A program made the position numbers and the translations under genes. A stretch of 64,000 nucleotides of DNA, from contig JARBJD010000076.1 of the NCBI GenBank assembly GCA_033064195.1, positions 124,001 to 188,000 on the forward strand, given 5' to 3'. Source of the stretch: Blattamonas nauphoetae (Eukaryota > Preaxostyla > Oxymonadida). The notes under the pieces were generated by a model, which did not search any database, was not told the DNA's origin, and was given only the letters and a program-made list of their open reading frames with translations. Shown here piece by piece: positions 22,016 through 32,313 of this stretch. Each line of letters starts with the position of its first letter. The stretch's first letter is position 1.

Positions 22016-23557
22016 TCAAGAATTCTTACTCTGTCTCCTCCTCATCTCTTCGATGTGTTGAAGAGTCAATGAGTGTCCCTCCACTTTAGACGCAGCAACT
22101 GCCAGCTCTGTCTCCAAAATGGACAGCAAGAGGGTCCTCTTCTCCTCCCTCGTCAATGCATAGAACGAAGGGGACAACCGTGTCTGTGTGGACGAATCGT
22201 CGTCGCTGTTTGTTTGAGAATTCGCGAGTTCCACTTTTCGACTCGATTTGGTCTGAATTAGCCCTGTTTCAACGAGTTTTACGATAAACGCTGATGTCGC
22301 TGAATCTCCTGCACCAATCACGTCATGGACTGTCACAGGGATGGAAGGGAGACATTCAAAAATAATGTTGTTCGGATCGCTCTGCGAGGAGGACGAGTTT
22401 GAATGGCGAGCAGCGATGCACATTCCGATATTTCCGCTTGTCACAACTGCAATTTCAGTGCCGCGAGAGAATAGGACGTTGAGGGATTCGTGGATGGATG
22501 TTGTGTTGTGAACGATGGAAGTTGGAGGGATGGTTGGAATCTATTCACATAGCGAGATATAACGAATGAAAAAGAGAATATATGCAGACCTCATCATGTA
22601 CCATTGTGTACAGCTCGTGCTCGTTCAGATGGAGGGCTGTCGGGGCAGATCCGATGTCCGTTTTAAGCGACGTGCGGAGGGTGTCCTCAAACCCTTCATA
22701 TGTGGTAGGAGCAAACAGAAGTGGCTTTTTGTAGGCATTGGCAGCAGACATGAAGAAATGAGTGAGGTATGAAGGGTTATTTCCTTCAATCACGATCAGA
22801 CTCGCTGTTTTGAACAGTCTGTCGAATTTTGGCGAAAGAACGCCTGGAACGAATGGGGAACTTTGAGGCTTTGTGTAGTTGGAGGAGTTGTGGTAATAGT
22901 GGCTTGTTTGGAGTTCTTTCCGGACGATTCGGAAATCACAGACAGATTGTGACACTTCCCCATCCATCGTCATCAAGTACAAACAGCTAGGTGATGAAGA
23001 GTCATCGAGAAAAACAGTATTGGACATGTCAATTCCTGGAGGATGAGGGAGAGATTGAATTTCAGAGAGAGTGAGGAAACCTTTTCGTTTGGAATCTGCA
23101 ATTATCAGTTCCCCTGTTGAATCGTGGGAAAGTGGGCTGACTAGGTCAACCTCTAATTTCAATTCATCTGGAAGGATGATTTCAGAGAGATTTCGCATCA
23201 TTTCAGCCAAGTTTCGCCCAACGCCACCTTTGTGAAGAAAATGATACGTCAGAAACAGAGAATATTGATGAAAACGAAGCTAATAAGAAAAAGATAATCG
23301 AGAAATACCCATTCTAACATTGACTCTGCCACTTGAACACCCTCCAGGTGTGTATGGCGTTGGTGAGTGTCCAATGAAATCAATGGCAGATGCTGGTGTT
23401 AAAATGAAAACAATGCGGAAAAAAAGATACCTCCAAAAATAACGACATGAGGAGACGATGATAGTGGTTTTGAGTTGCAAAAGAGAAGGGGAAGTGTGAA
23501 GAATAAGGCTATGAAGATGGCGAATGCGAATTTGGAGATTCGCTGATTATTTCCCAT
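22016..23557 (-). CDS. PfkB-family sugar/nucleoside kinase with N-terminal signal sequence
   Basis: The start ATG at 23,557 gives MGNNQRISKFAFAIFIALFF, a strongly hydrophobic N-terminus, then the PfkB opening strand HVVIFGG and, after a short intron, ASAIDFIGHSPTPYTPGG. A further intron leads to VGRNLAEMM. The last exon contains DVIGAGDSATSAFI, the PfkB signature 2 with catalytic Asp (GAGD). An intron near 22,545-22,590 separates it from the central exon. The general architecture resembles pseudouridine-kinase-type PfkB members (family knowledge). Secretion or membrane anchoring of a PfkB kinase would be unusual. The start is favoured because the hydrophobic stretch is continuous with the first beta strand in one frame. 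Confidence 0.75.
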
Positions 23558-23879
23558 AGTTCCACAACGAAATCAGTATGCCGAGAGATTGAAAACGAAT
23601 AACCGGCAAAGTATCAGGAAATAGGTAAAACCAGAGCGCAAACATGAAAAAAAGGTTGATCGAATATTCTGCTCAAATATCAATTATTGACACAATAAAA
23701 TTAGAGAAACGCATGAAAAAAGAAAATTGCAAAGGAAGTGGAGATAAGTAGTGTCGTAGGAAGCGATGGCAATGTGAAGTCATGGAATCGAAGAAAAGAA
23801 AATCTGAACTATGTACGGAGATAAATACAACAAAAAGGAGCCAATGCGAAGAAAATCAGCTTTTGTCTCAGAATACTCG

Positions 23880-24935
23880 CTATGCAGACATAGGTTCATT
23901 AGTTAGTGAACTTGTATCTGATGAAAGTGGAAGATCTCTTACTGGCTTCTTCAGGAGTATTGGAATCGGGACATACACCTCATTGGGAGGATGAAAGACT
24001 GGAGGAGGCGTGGGGATGGTATTCTGAAAAAAGCGAACGTGAGTGTCAGAAACAGGTTGTGATTCTGTTTCAAGGATGGATTTGTCTGATGGAAAAGCTG
24101 TATCATGGGTTTCATCAGAGAAATCCACGATTTCTTGCTGCTTTAATGTCTCAGTGTGGTCGATTGACGATTTATCAACACATTTTTGCGATGATTCAGC
24201 ATTTGATTCAACGACATTGCTGTTCTCTGAAAACAGGTCGGCAACAGACTGATAAAGGAGATCCACAGGGAACTCATTATCTTCGTGCGTATTTTTCAGC
24301 CTCTGAGGAATGTTGAGCAATTGGAAGTCACCTACATTGTCTTTAGGTGAATCATTGATGTTGTCGATAGGTTTGGTGATATCCTCTTGAACGTCCGTGG
24401 TATCATTCAGAGCAAGCTGCTCTTTGGGAGGAGTGCGGACAAACAGCTTTTGGAAGAAAGTCACAAAGCCATTTGGCTTCGATTTCATAAATTTGGTTTT
24501 ACACTTCCGAAAAGTACGATCATTTTTCAGGTCTGAGAGAGGAGAGATTAATAATGAAGAGAGATACTGATATTAGACTCGATCCATAGTTTGAGTGGCG
24601 TGTCAAACGTGGGATGAAGAGTCGAGAGAAGATCGCTCAATTCGGAAGCTTTCTCACAATTGGAAATAGAAATGTGGGTCCGAAGGTGGGTTCCAAAATC
24701 AAAGATGTTACAGGGTCTGTGGATATTCATCCGCTCGCAAAGTGGGCATGAGAGAGTTTGGGAAATCGATTTCATGAAAGATGGGTCGCATGCTGGAAAA
24801 TATATGTGATAAAGGCGGAAAGGTCGATACTGTCAGGGAGGGATTCGAGACACGCGTTCTCGAAGTGGTCTAAATACGATGAGGTCGGTGTCGAGTTCGA
24901 ACAGATGGGGCAGTCGATCTAAAGAGCGGCAGGAT
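23880..24935 (-). CDS. Hypothetical protein with Cys/His zinc-finger-like pairs
   Basis: The 3' exon (24,488 to 23,880) encodes a 202-residue acidic, Ser-rich, probably disordered tail. Upstream, 24,775-24,548 encodes SCPLCERMNIHRPCNIFDFG followed by THLRTH. A further exon near 24,930-24,830 encodes CPICSN followed by HFENAC. Both look like Cys-Cys/His-Cys zinc-binding units. Introns around 24,790-24,800 and 24,490-24,545 are implied but not fixed. No known family is recognised. Confidence 0.45.
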
Positions 24936-25340
24936 ATGATGATAAGTGAATAAAGAGTCCAGACATCCTCTGGGAGATCAAAGAGACTGAAATGTGTCAT
25001 TCTTCAGAAAATTCGTGCTGGAGAGAACATTCGAAATGAACGGATATCCAAGGGTTCGTATCTCTGAAAGTTTAAAGTTGGGAACTGAAACTTCAGAAAA
25101 CAGCTCAAATGATCTGATTATGTTTTGGGGATATGATGTGTGAGTTGGTTCACATGTATCCGCTATCTTTCGTGAACTCTTGATGATATTCGACTGATGT
25201 TGAGTATATGTCTATTCTGGACTAATATTTCGTTCAGCCAGCAACAATACAGTGAGTTCATCAAGAAAAACTGATCATTGATTCTGATAAACAGGTTATC
25301 GTGGGAGAGGTTGGAGACGTTTAAGGTTTGATCACGAACG
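24936..25340. other. Intergenic region between divergent genes
   Basis: No coding frame is supported. It lies between the start side of the zinc-finger-like gene (minus) and calmodulin (plus), so it probably holds both promoters. I see no recognisable promoter motif. Confidence 0.4.
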
Positions 25341-26003
25341 ATGGTTTGTTCTCCAAAATTTCTCGCAATACCCCTCTGGAATATCTCATTTTCTGGGTAA
25401 CTATTCTTTTTTTAGGCAGAATCATTGACAGAAGAACAAATCAACGAATTCAAAGAAGCTTTCTCACTCTTTGATAAGGATGGTGATGGATGCATTACTC
25501 TTGAGGAGCTTGGAGTTGGTGTGTTCATTCTGAGTGTTAATCTTCATTATACACATCTCTCTCTACACACTTACAGTTATGCGTTCACTCGGACAAACTC
25601 CAACACCAGCAGAACTCCAAGATATGATCAATGAAGTGGACGCGGACGGGAATGGGACAATCGACTTTTCTGAATTTATTACGATGATGTCCAGGAAAAT
25701 GGCAGAGGTGGACACCGAAGAAGAGATCCGAATTGCTTTTCAGACTTTTGACCAGGATGGAAACGGATATATCACCCGTGACGAGCTACGAGACGTATGT
25801 TCCTCATTGTTAACTTATAACTCAATATATCATAGATGATGATCAACTTGGGCGAAAAATTGACCCCCGACGAGGTTGATGCGATGATCAAGGAAGCCGG
25901 TCTGATTGCTGGTTCTTTCTTCACTTTTTTCTCTCATTTTTCAGATCTCGATGGTGATGGGCAGGTCTCATTCGATGAATTCGTCAGGATGATGAAAGGT
26001 TAA
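25341..26003 (+). CDS. CaM: Calmodulin
   Basis: Five coding exons give a standard four-EF-hand calmodulin of about 149 residues. Exon 1 is only ATG (25,341-25,343). It is followed by introns 25,344-25,415, 25,519-25,576, 25,795-25,835 and 25,900-25,944, all GT-AG and 41-72 nt. Calcium loops visible are [36 protein letters not shown] and [12 protein letters not shown], each with acidic residues at the ligand positions. The protein starts [20 protein letters not shown] and ends VRMMKG, with one extra Gly before TAA (26,001). Calmodulin is the main cytosolic calcium sensor. Splice sites were chosen because they restore an unbroken calmodulin sequence. Confidence 0.95.
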
Positions 26004-26284
26004 CACAATACACATACATTCTTTTAATCGACCTCAAATACAGGGCCATCGCTTACGATCCTTCCTTTGTTTTCTCTTCAACATTTCATTGTGTGTGTAC
26101 GGCGCAGTAGGAACACCACTTCTTTGATCAAGCTCTTTGAAAATAAAGGGAGATTAACACCGTTATTTTGAGGCGTTTCTCTCTCTCAGTTTCCGAACGA
26201 GACTGGGATACTCTGAAAGCGGTTTATTGTCAATTGTGTGCCCTTCTGGCTCACAATCTTGACAGAAGTGAATCGAACCAGAAT

Positions 26285-27638
26285 ATGGGGATTGATCTTT
26301 GGACAATGGCAACCATCCCAAATATTCCACCAGGTGCATATCGAATTCCCAATACTGACCAGATTAGAATCGGTTTGTTAATTAGGATTTCACCCAACCT
26401 CTTTATCACTCGTACAATCTCATCAAAACACATTCATTCATTTTGCTCCTATACTCACACTCTCGTTCAAAACCTTTTTTAAAATCCTCGCCAATCATTT
26501 TATATATCCATTCATCATCTATCTTAACTTATCTCCCCTCCCTCTCTCAGATAATCCTTGCAGACTGATCGTGAACTACGTCCCGCAAAATTTTGATCAG
26601 GATACTTTCAATAACCTCCTTGCTGCATACGGCACCATTGTATACTGTAAGCTCATCGTTGACAAGAAAAGTATTCACTTTACTTCCACTCATTCACTCC
26701 ACTCCTTCTCGATCAATCTAAAATTCATTCATTCGCTCTTAGCTGGTGTCTGCCTTGGTTATGGCTTCGTTGAGTTCTCCCGTCCCGAGGAAGCCAGTGA
26801 CTGTATTGCTCAGCTCAATGGCCTTCAGGTCCTCAACAAGAGGCTGAAGGTTTCCTATTCGCGAAACCCCAACCCAGATATGAAGAATGCCAACGTGTAC
26901 ATCGCTGGATACGGGCCAGACCTTCGACCTGATCAACTGGAAAGCATTTTCAGCAACTACGGTTCAGTCATCAACATGAACATGCTGAAAGATGAGAAGG
27001 GTGTCTCAAGAGGTGCAGCATTTGTGCGCATGAATGGTCACACCGAAGCAGTTCATGCTGTGAGCAATCTGAATGGGGCCAAGATCATGGGGAGGATTAT
27101 ATACGCCAAGGTATGGGAATACACACCCAAGTTTTGTTCATCTCTCTATTTCGTCCTGTGGTGGTTATTTGGCTTTCATTTGCTTGCACATGCTCATTAT
27201 ACTTCTATTTCTGCTCAGATCCACAACCCATCCGGTCGCAACGAGCGCCTTCCTCTTGGTCCTCGTCAGCCCAACAGCCGTCGCCGTGGTGGCCCAATGA
27301 ATGGTCAACAGAGCGGATTTGTCCCACAAATGAATCTGCAAACACCTGTGCAGTCTCAAACCGCGATTGAAGTGTCTAATGTCCCAAGCACACTCACCGA
27401 CAACGATCTTCGTCAGGTCTTTGCCCAATTCCAACCAACAGGCCTGTATCGACGTGATCAACAAGCCGGAACAGATGCTCCTACCTCTCTCATCCTTACG
27501 TTCAACTCGCCCGCAGAAGCATCACAAGCAAGACACTTGCTTGACGGTGGGGAGATCGAACAACATCGCTTGGGAGCTGTTCTTACCGATCCCCCACCCA
27601 TGTCAGCAGCGCCTCCACAGCGACTGCCTGGGCAATAA
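26285..27638 (+). CDS. ELAV/Hu-like RNA-binding protein, three RRMs
   Basis: Four exons with introns 26,373-26,550 (178 nt), 26,671-26,742 (72 nt) and 27,111-27,218 (108 nt). RRM1 starts RLIVNYVPQNFDQDTFNNLL, and RNP1 reads LGYGFVEF only after intron 2 is removed (DKKTGVCLGYGFVEF). RRM2 has NVYIAGYGPDLRPDQLESIF and RNP1 SRGAAFVRM. A basic linker (RRRGGP) follows. RRM3 is more divergent (IEVSNVPSTLTDNDLRQVF). The layout and RRM1/RRM2 spacing match the ELAV/Hu group, which binds U-rich RNA in nucleus and cytoplasm. ATG 26,285 and ATG 26,306 are both possible starts; the frame upstream lacks conservation. TAA ends it. Confidence 0.85.
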
Positions 27639-28064
27639 CGTGACGAAGTCTTCTTTCTCTCTTGATTCACTAACTGTGAAGAAACATGAGTGCACAGGTC
27701 TTCGTTCTCGATTCATGTCGCCAGCCCCCCATTAATTCTCGTTCATCATTCCGCTGCCCGTCGTTCGGCGTCTTATCATCCTTTCAAACGAAAATTAAAT
27801 CTAAACAACTTTTTTTAGTCAGGTTTGACTGATAATATTCATTGATGAAGTTTCTGAGAGAAAAAGCATGCATGGATGGTCTGTCATCGCGGTTTTATCC
27901 GAAAAGAGTAGACCAACCTGGGAAGTAAAGGTACCAATGATGGGTCCGAGATCTTTTGTCGTATGGCAACTCTTTGGAGCGATGTCAAACACTGTGTGAG
28001 ATGATCACACAGTTTATCAGACAAATGTTTTTGGCCACCTGTACCAGCAATTATGAACAGATGA
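27639..28064. other. RRM gene 3' flank; no gene seen
   Basis: Non-coding spacer between the RRM gene and the foldback element. No repeat or frame of note. Confidence 0.4.
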
Positions 28065-29127
28065 TGTTTTCCACTTTTTTCAAGAACACTTCACACAATA
28101 GAAAAACAACCATTTTTCAAATATGAAACAAAAATAGTGTGGTGAAGTGGAAATCGAGATGTTTGATGGAGGTGTCTCCAAAGGCACTTCTGATTGCGGC
28201 CATCACAATCTGTCTCCTCCTCCAAAGAGAGAAGATGTGATCAGTAGAGTACAGGGTGTCCCAGACTGAACCCCTTTCTATTTCTTTTGACATTTCAAGT
28301 AGGCATGGGCAGCGGTCGGTCCGACTGCTCGTCGACCGACCGACTGCTCTTCAGAGGGATCTTTCCCATTTCAAGCAACACATCACGATTTTCCTTCTTT
28401 CGACACGAATTACATCAAAAGTGGATGAATTAGCTTTATATTCGTGTTCAGTCTGTTATACTCCTCTTCCTTCTTCTTGTCTTCATCCTTCTTCCTCTTT
28501 CCCAGCTTTCCAATCACTTCAACAACAAACGATGAAGCTCCTCTCGTCTCTAGTGTCGGCCATAGCGAGATCTGAAATCGATCATTCGCTGGCGTCGATT
28601 TCATGTCTGTGAATCGAGTTTGATTTGGTTGTGCGCGGTCCATCCGTTCTTTCTTTCGTGGACAATCGATCGGAAGAAGCAGCGCCACGCCTGTCACAAG
28701 ATTGTCCAGCTCAGCGTCGTGCTGTGGGTGGTGTGTTTGTGTGTAGTGAAGTCGTTCTGGGACAGCGACACTCGTTGTGAGGAGCGTATGTTGGATGAGG
28801 AAGTGGTGGGAGTGAACAGAAAACGAGTGTTGGGAGTAGTGGAGAGGGGATGGCTGGATTGGACTGGATGGAGCCGACAAGAGAGATTAACTCTCCTCTC
28901 CGTCTCCTCTGCCTTACTCTCCACACATCCTCCCTCCTCCCCAATCCATTCCATTTCATGTCCAATTCTCAACTGGCAGCACCAGAGATTATCTTGCATC
29001 CCTTGCTTCTTCCTTCGTAAACCACTCCAAAATCGGCGGTTTCGCGAAGGATGAGTGTTTGTGGGAGGTTGAGTCTGGTTGTGCCAGCTTCCAGGAAGTG
29101 CGGGGGAGTGGACTGTCTCTGCGACAA

Positions 29128-29940
29128 TCAGCTAGTTTCACGAATCTCAGATGGGAATGTGTGGGATACGTGGTCGTTCGGACCGTCTGTTGGTAGTGTT
29201 GAGGAGTAAGAATTTCGAAATCTCAATTGAATGTGAGCCCGCTTTTGTCTCTGCTTTCTGCCTGTTCTCTTCGATAATCCCGACACATCTTGCGGATAAT
29301 CTTGCTGGTCCGATATATTCTTTTCATTTCTTTGCTTCGTTGTGTATTCACGTTGAGTAAAACTCGAAATTGGGTTCATCAGACCGTTCTCTGGAGGTGC
29401 CAACCTTCCGTTGTTTTGGACATCCAATTTCTGAGCTGTCAGGTCTTTTTCAATAATGTTGTGCGACACTGTTAGCATTAAATCCCCGTCGGACAGCATT
29501 TCCACTATCATATTCCTCAATTCGTCGAGAGAAAATTGGATGTGTTCAGGTTGGGCGTATCTCGCAAAAATGTGCATCACCAGGATCAATATTGTTGAGG
29601 AAGATAATTGTGGAGAGATAGGGGCGGGAAGAGACGAGACGATGGGAGAAGACGCGATCAGAGTTGGGTGGACTGTGCGCAATGGAGGAGAGCGATATGA
29701 GATTGGTGTGTGTCCGGATGGGAATGATTGTGATGTGGCTGGTGTGCTGAGTGTGTTGATGAATGTGGTTTGGGTTGATGATAGCGTGGGTTTGTTGAGA
29801 TTTTCGAGTTGTTCAGTCGACGGAAATGAAGCAGAACTTGTGTCAATAAAGGGCGGAATGGGGAGAGTGAAGACAGATGGGAAGGTGGACTTGTCGACCG
29901 ATGATGCGAGGAAGGCAACCATGGCTGGAGGGTTGAACAA
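29128..29940 (-). CDS. Uncharacterised ORF carried by element B
   Basis: A 270-residue minus-strand frame. Its first half is Ser/Thr/Pro-rich, its middle part is more ordered (ILILVMHIFARYAQPEHIQF, SLDELRNMIVEMLSDGDLML) and its tail is basic. It shows no transposase motif. It lies wholly inside the element's terminal repeats, so I infer captured host DNA or a decayed cargo gene. Opposite-strand frames over the same stretch are judged shadows. Whether it is expressed cannot be told. Confidence 0.35.
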   Translation of the reverse strand: MFNPPAMVAFLASSVDKSTFPSVFTLPIPPFIDTSSASFPSTEQLENLNKPTLSSTQTTFINTLSTPATSQSFPSGHTPISYRSPPLRTVHPTLIASSPIVSSLPAPISPQLSSSTILILVMHIFARYAQPEHIQFSLDELRNMIVEMLSDGDLMLTVSHNIIEKDLTAQKLDVQNNGRLAPPENGLMNPISSFTQREYTTKQRNEKNISDQQDYPQDVSGLSKRTGRKQRQKRAHIQLRFRNSYSSTLPTDGPNDHVSHTFPSEIRETS

Positions 29941-31061
29941 ACGATGATGACGATGATCAAAGACGATTTAAGAGAAAAATCAGACAAAAAAGACAGGAAA
30001 GGGCGAATAGCACACGATGGATGATGTTTCATTGATGTTATATCTATGATTATTGCTTCTGAGAATTGGCTAGAGGTGAAAGAAGATAAGTCGTCAAAAA
30101 TTCAAAGCAGGCAAACGATGTGTGGTTTAAATTGGCTGAAATGAGGATGTATCAATTTGAAAAGCAGATTCAGTGGATGGTGGAAGATGATGCTGATCGT
30201 CTGATCGGAGAGAGCACCTGACAGTGAGAGGTGGCGAAGTCAATCAACGTCCAGTCACTTCAAACACTCACGCACCAAAGAATCCACAACCATCTTAGTC
30301 TGTGGAAATATGGCAGATTTGATGAGGGTATGATGTTCACGGTGAGAGGAAGCAGATGAGGAGAGTTTCGCGATGGAGATTGCCAGAATGGTGAGGTATT
30401 CGGGTGAAACAGGAGTTCAATTCCGACAGGACTACAGATGCTCGGTGATTAGGAGGTTTGAGAGAGTTGATAGATCCAGTACAGATTCAGAGAAGGTAAT
30501 TCTGGTTGACAGTATGAATCTGAGCACAGATGACAAAAGATGTTTCAAGAGGAAAGATAAACCGAAGCAAAAGGTTCAATAGTATCCCGTGAACACAGCC
30601 GAGTTGACAAGAATAAAGCGACAGAAAAAATTGACGAGGACGAATGATGCATCTGCTTAGATGAAGATTATGAGCGAAGAAATACTGAAAATTAGAAGAA
30701 AACACACTTCGAAGAAAATAAGAGAGGGTTTGATGATAGGGTTGAGGATCACAGCTCGTTCTGAACCGGCTGTGGGACAAGGAGATATTTTGAGTGGGAT
30801 TGTGAGTGAAATTCAATATATAGAATTGAGATGAAATAAAACACCATTTTACAATTTGCTAAAGCCGTGGAAAAGGTGTTTGAATAAAACGAAGGAGTCG
30901 GAGTCGGTCGGTCAGGCCGACTTTTTGTCCGATGTTGGGGAAGGACAGACCGACTCTGGGACTCTTGATCTACGACGTGTTGAACATTAATTTCGAGAAA
31001 AATGAGATGAACTAATTATAGAGATGTTGTGAATCAAAAATGAGAAAAAGTGAACAATAAA

Positions 31062-31134
31062 GTGACTCTAGCGGGATTCGATCCTGGGTCCGGGGAGCAA
31101 AAAGCTTCCGTGCTACCACTCGACTAAAAGGCAC
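31062..31134 (-). other. tRNA-like sequence (SINE head or tRNA pseudogene)
   Basis: On the minus strand, TAGTCGAGTGG fits the Pol III A box and GGATCGAATCC is close to the B box, at tRNA-like spacing. A possible anticodon stem-loop shows CTTTTTG (anticodon TTT). D- and T-stems pair poorly, so it is not a convincing functional tRNA. It lies about 75 bp inside the right end of element B and shares CGGACCCAGG and TCGAA with the tRNA-like segment in the MULE terminal repeats. Confidence 0.45.
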
Positions 31135-31272
31135 TTCAAAAAAGTCCCCGACTCTTTTGTTTTTAGGGACTGGACTCGATCTTTTAAGACCGACCACTGC
31201 CCATGCCGAATTTCAAGAGACTAATGAACGAAAAACGAATTTTTTGAAGTGAAAAAGAATCTGGCCCCTCAG

Positions 31273-32313
31273 TTATAATTCCACATGCGCACCATTCCGA
31301 TCGAGAAGGACTGTCACTCTGGCCGCGAAGGATCGAACCGCATTTTGACACATCTCGAGTGGGATGTGTCCCATCTCCGTTCTTATTGCATTCTTCAGTT
31401 CTTCGATGGTATCTGGGGAAGATGCGTACACCTTGTCAGTCAAGGGTCCCCACAAGAAGTAGTCGCAGGGTGTCATGTCGGGGGATCGCGCTGGCCACTC
31501 CATAGGGCCGTACATCCCGATCCATCGATTCGGCAAGGTTTGATTCAATTTTGTTCTTGTATCTATAGCTGTATGAGGAGAAGCTCCATCCTGCATGAAG
31601 TACTGAGTATCGAAATGAGATCTCCCGCGAAGAGCTGGGAAGAAGAACTCAGTGAGCAAACTGCGGTAGACGACTCCAGCATTCTTTTCGGCAAAAAAAT
31701 AAGGCCCAAGTATACCTTGCGAACTGATTGCAGCGAAAACATTCACCGGCAATCCAGAATTGAGGTGCTCAACGTGATAGTGTGGATTCGTGGATGCCCA
31801 GTATGTCGCATTGTGCGTATGAACCGTTTTTGTTAGGTCAAACGAACACTCATCGCTGAACCAAATGCGATCGATGAGTGTTTCGTCCTCAACAAGAGCA
31901 GTTTTGATTCTTGTGAATTTCTCGAATCTGTCACGATAATCTTCATCGTACAACAGATGGATTCTTTGCATTCTGTATGGACGGAATTGGAGGTCGTGGA
32001 GCATTCGGTCAAGAGTTGTTCTGGAGATCTGAAGGAGGACGGACCGATGACGAATGGACAGTGTGGGGTTTTCGTGTACACTTTCTCTGACTTCTTCAAC
32101 AGCATCTTCGGTTCTGATTGGACGTGCGATGGTTTCTCTTTTTGTAGGAAGGACTGATCCGTTCGAAAGGAATCTCGCAACGACGTCGTGCACTGTCCCA
32201 AGGTCTGGCGGATCCGGTTCGTCCCACCGTCGAACGACCTCTGCTGCGTTCCTGGTTTGCGCCCATGTCATTAAAATTTTTATTAGATCGTGCAAGGAGC
32301 GGCGTGGGGGCAT
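31273..32313 (-). CDS. Mariner transposase, DD41D type
   Basis: Uninterrupted 346-residue frame, usual mariner length. An N-terminal helix-turn-helix region (LHDLIKILMTWAQTRNAAEV) is followed by the catalytic domain with IWFSDECSFDL (first Asp), YFMQDGASPHT (second Asp) and SPDMTPCDYFLWG (third Asp). There are 41 residues between the second Asp and the Asp of PCDYF, which is the DD41D (rosa/VISITOR-like) signature rather than DD34D. It cuts and pastes the element at TA sites. The frame shows no damage. Element B lies beyond its stop codon and leaves the coding region untouched. Confidence 0.9.
   Translation of the reverse strand: MPPRRSLHDLIKILMTWAQTRNAAEVVRRWDEPDPPDLGTVHDVVARFLSNGSVLPTKRETIARPIRTEDAVEEVRESVHENPTLSIRHRSVLLQISRTTLDRMLHDLQFRPYRMQRIHLLYDEDYRDRFEKFTRIKTALVEDETLIDRIWFSDECSFDLTKTVHTHNATYWASTNPHYHVEHLNSGLPVNVFAAISSQGILGPYFFAEKNAGVVYRSLLTEFFFPALRGRSHFDTQYFMQDGASPHTAIDTRTKLNQTLPNRWIGMYGPMEWPARSPDMTPCDYFLWGPLTDKVYASSPDTIEELKNAIRTEMGHIPLEMCQNAVRSFAARVTVLLDRNGAHVEL

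Larger units (their letters stand above)
28292..31217. mobile_element. hAT-like element B nested in the mariner
   Basis: The element is 28,300-31,209 (2,910 bp). It starts TAGGCATGGGCAG and ends CTGCCCATGCCGA. The mariner sequence ATTTCAAG is duplicated exactly on either side (28,292-28,299; 31,210-31,217). The subterminal regions repeat GGTCGGTC and GACCGACC motifs. The first bases TAGGCATG match the starts of elements A, C and D. No transposase is visible. The interior holds host-like sequence (see 29,128-29,940) and a tRNA-like segment near the right end, so it is non-autonomous. Confidence 0.85.

Noticed and set aside
31062-31134. Functional tRNA-Lys(TTT) gene
   Set aside because: A and B boxes fit, but the D- and T-stems pair poorly and the acceptor stem is ambiguous, so only a tRNA-like element is reported.
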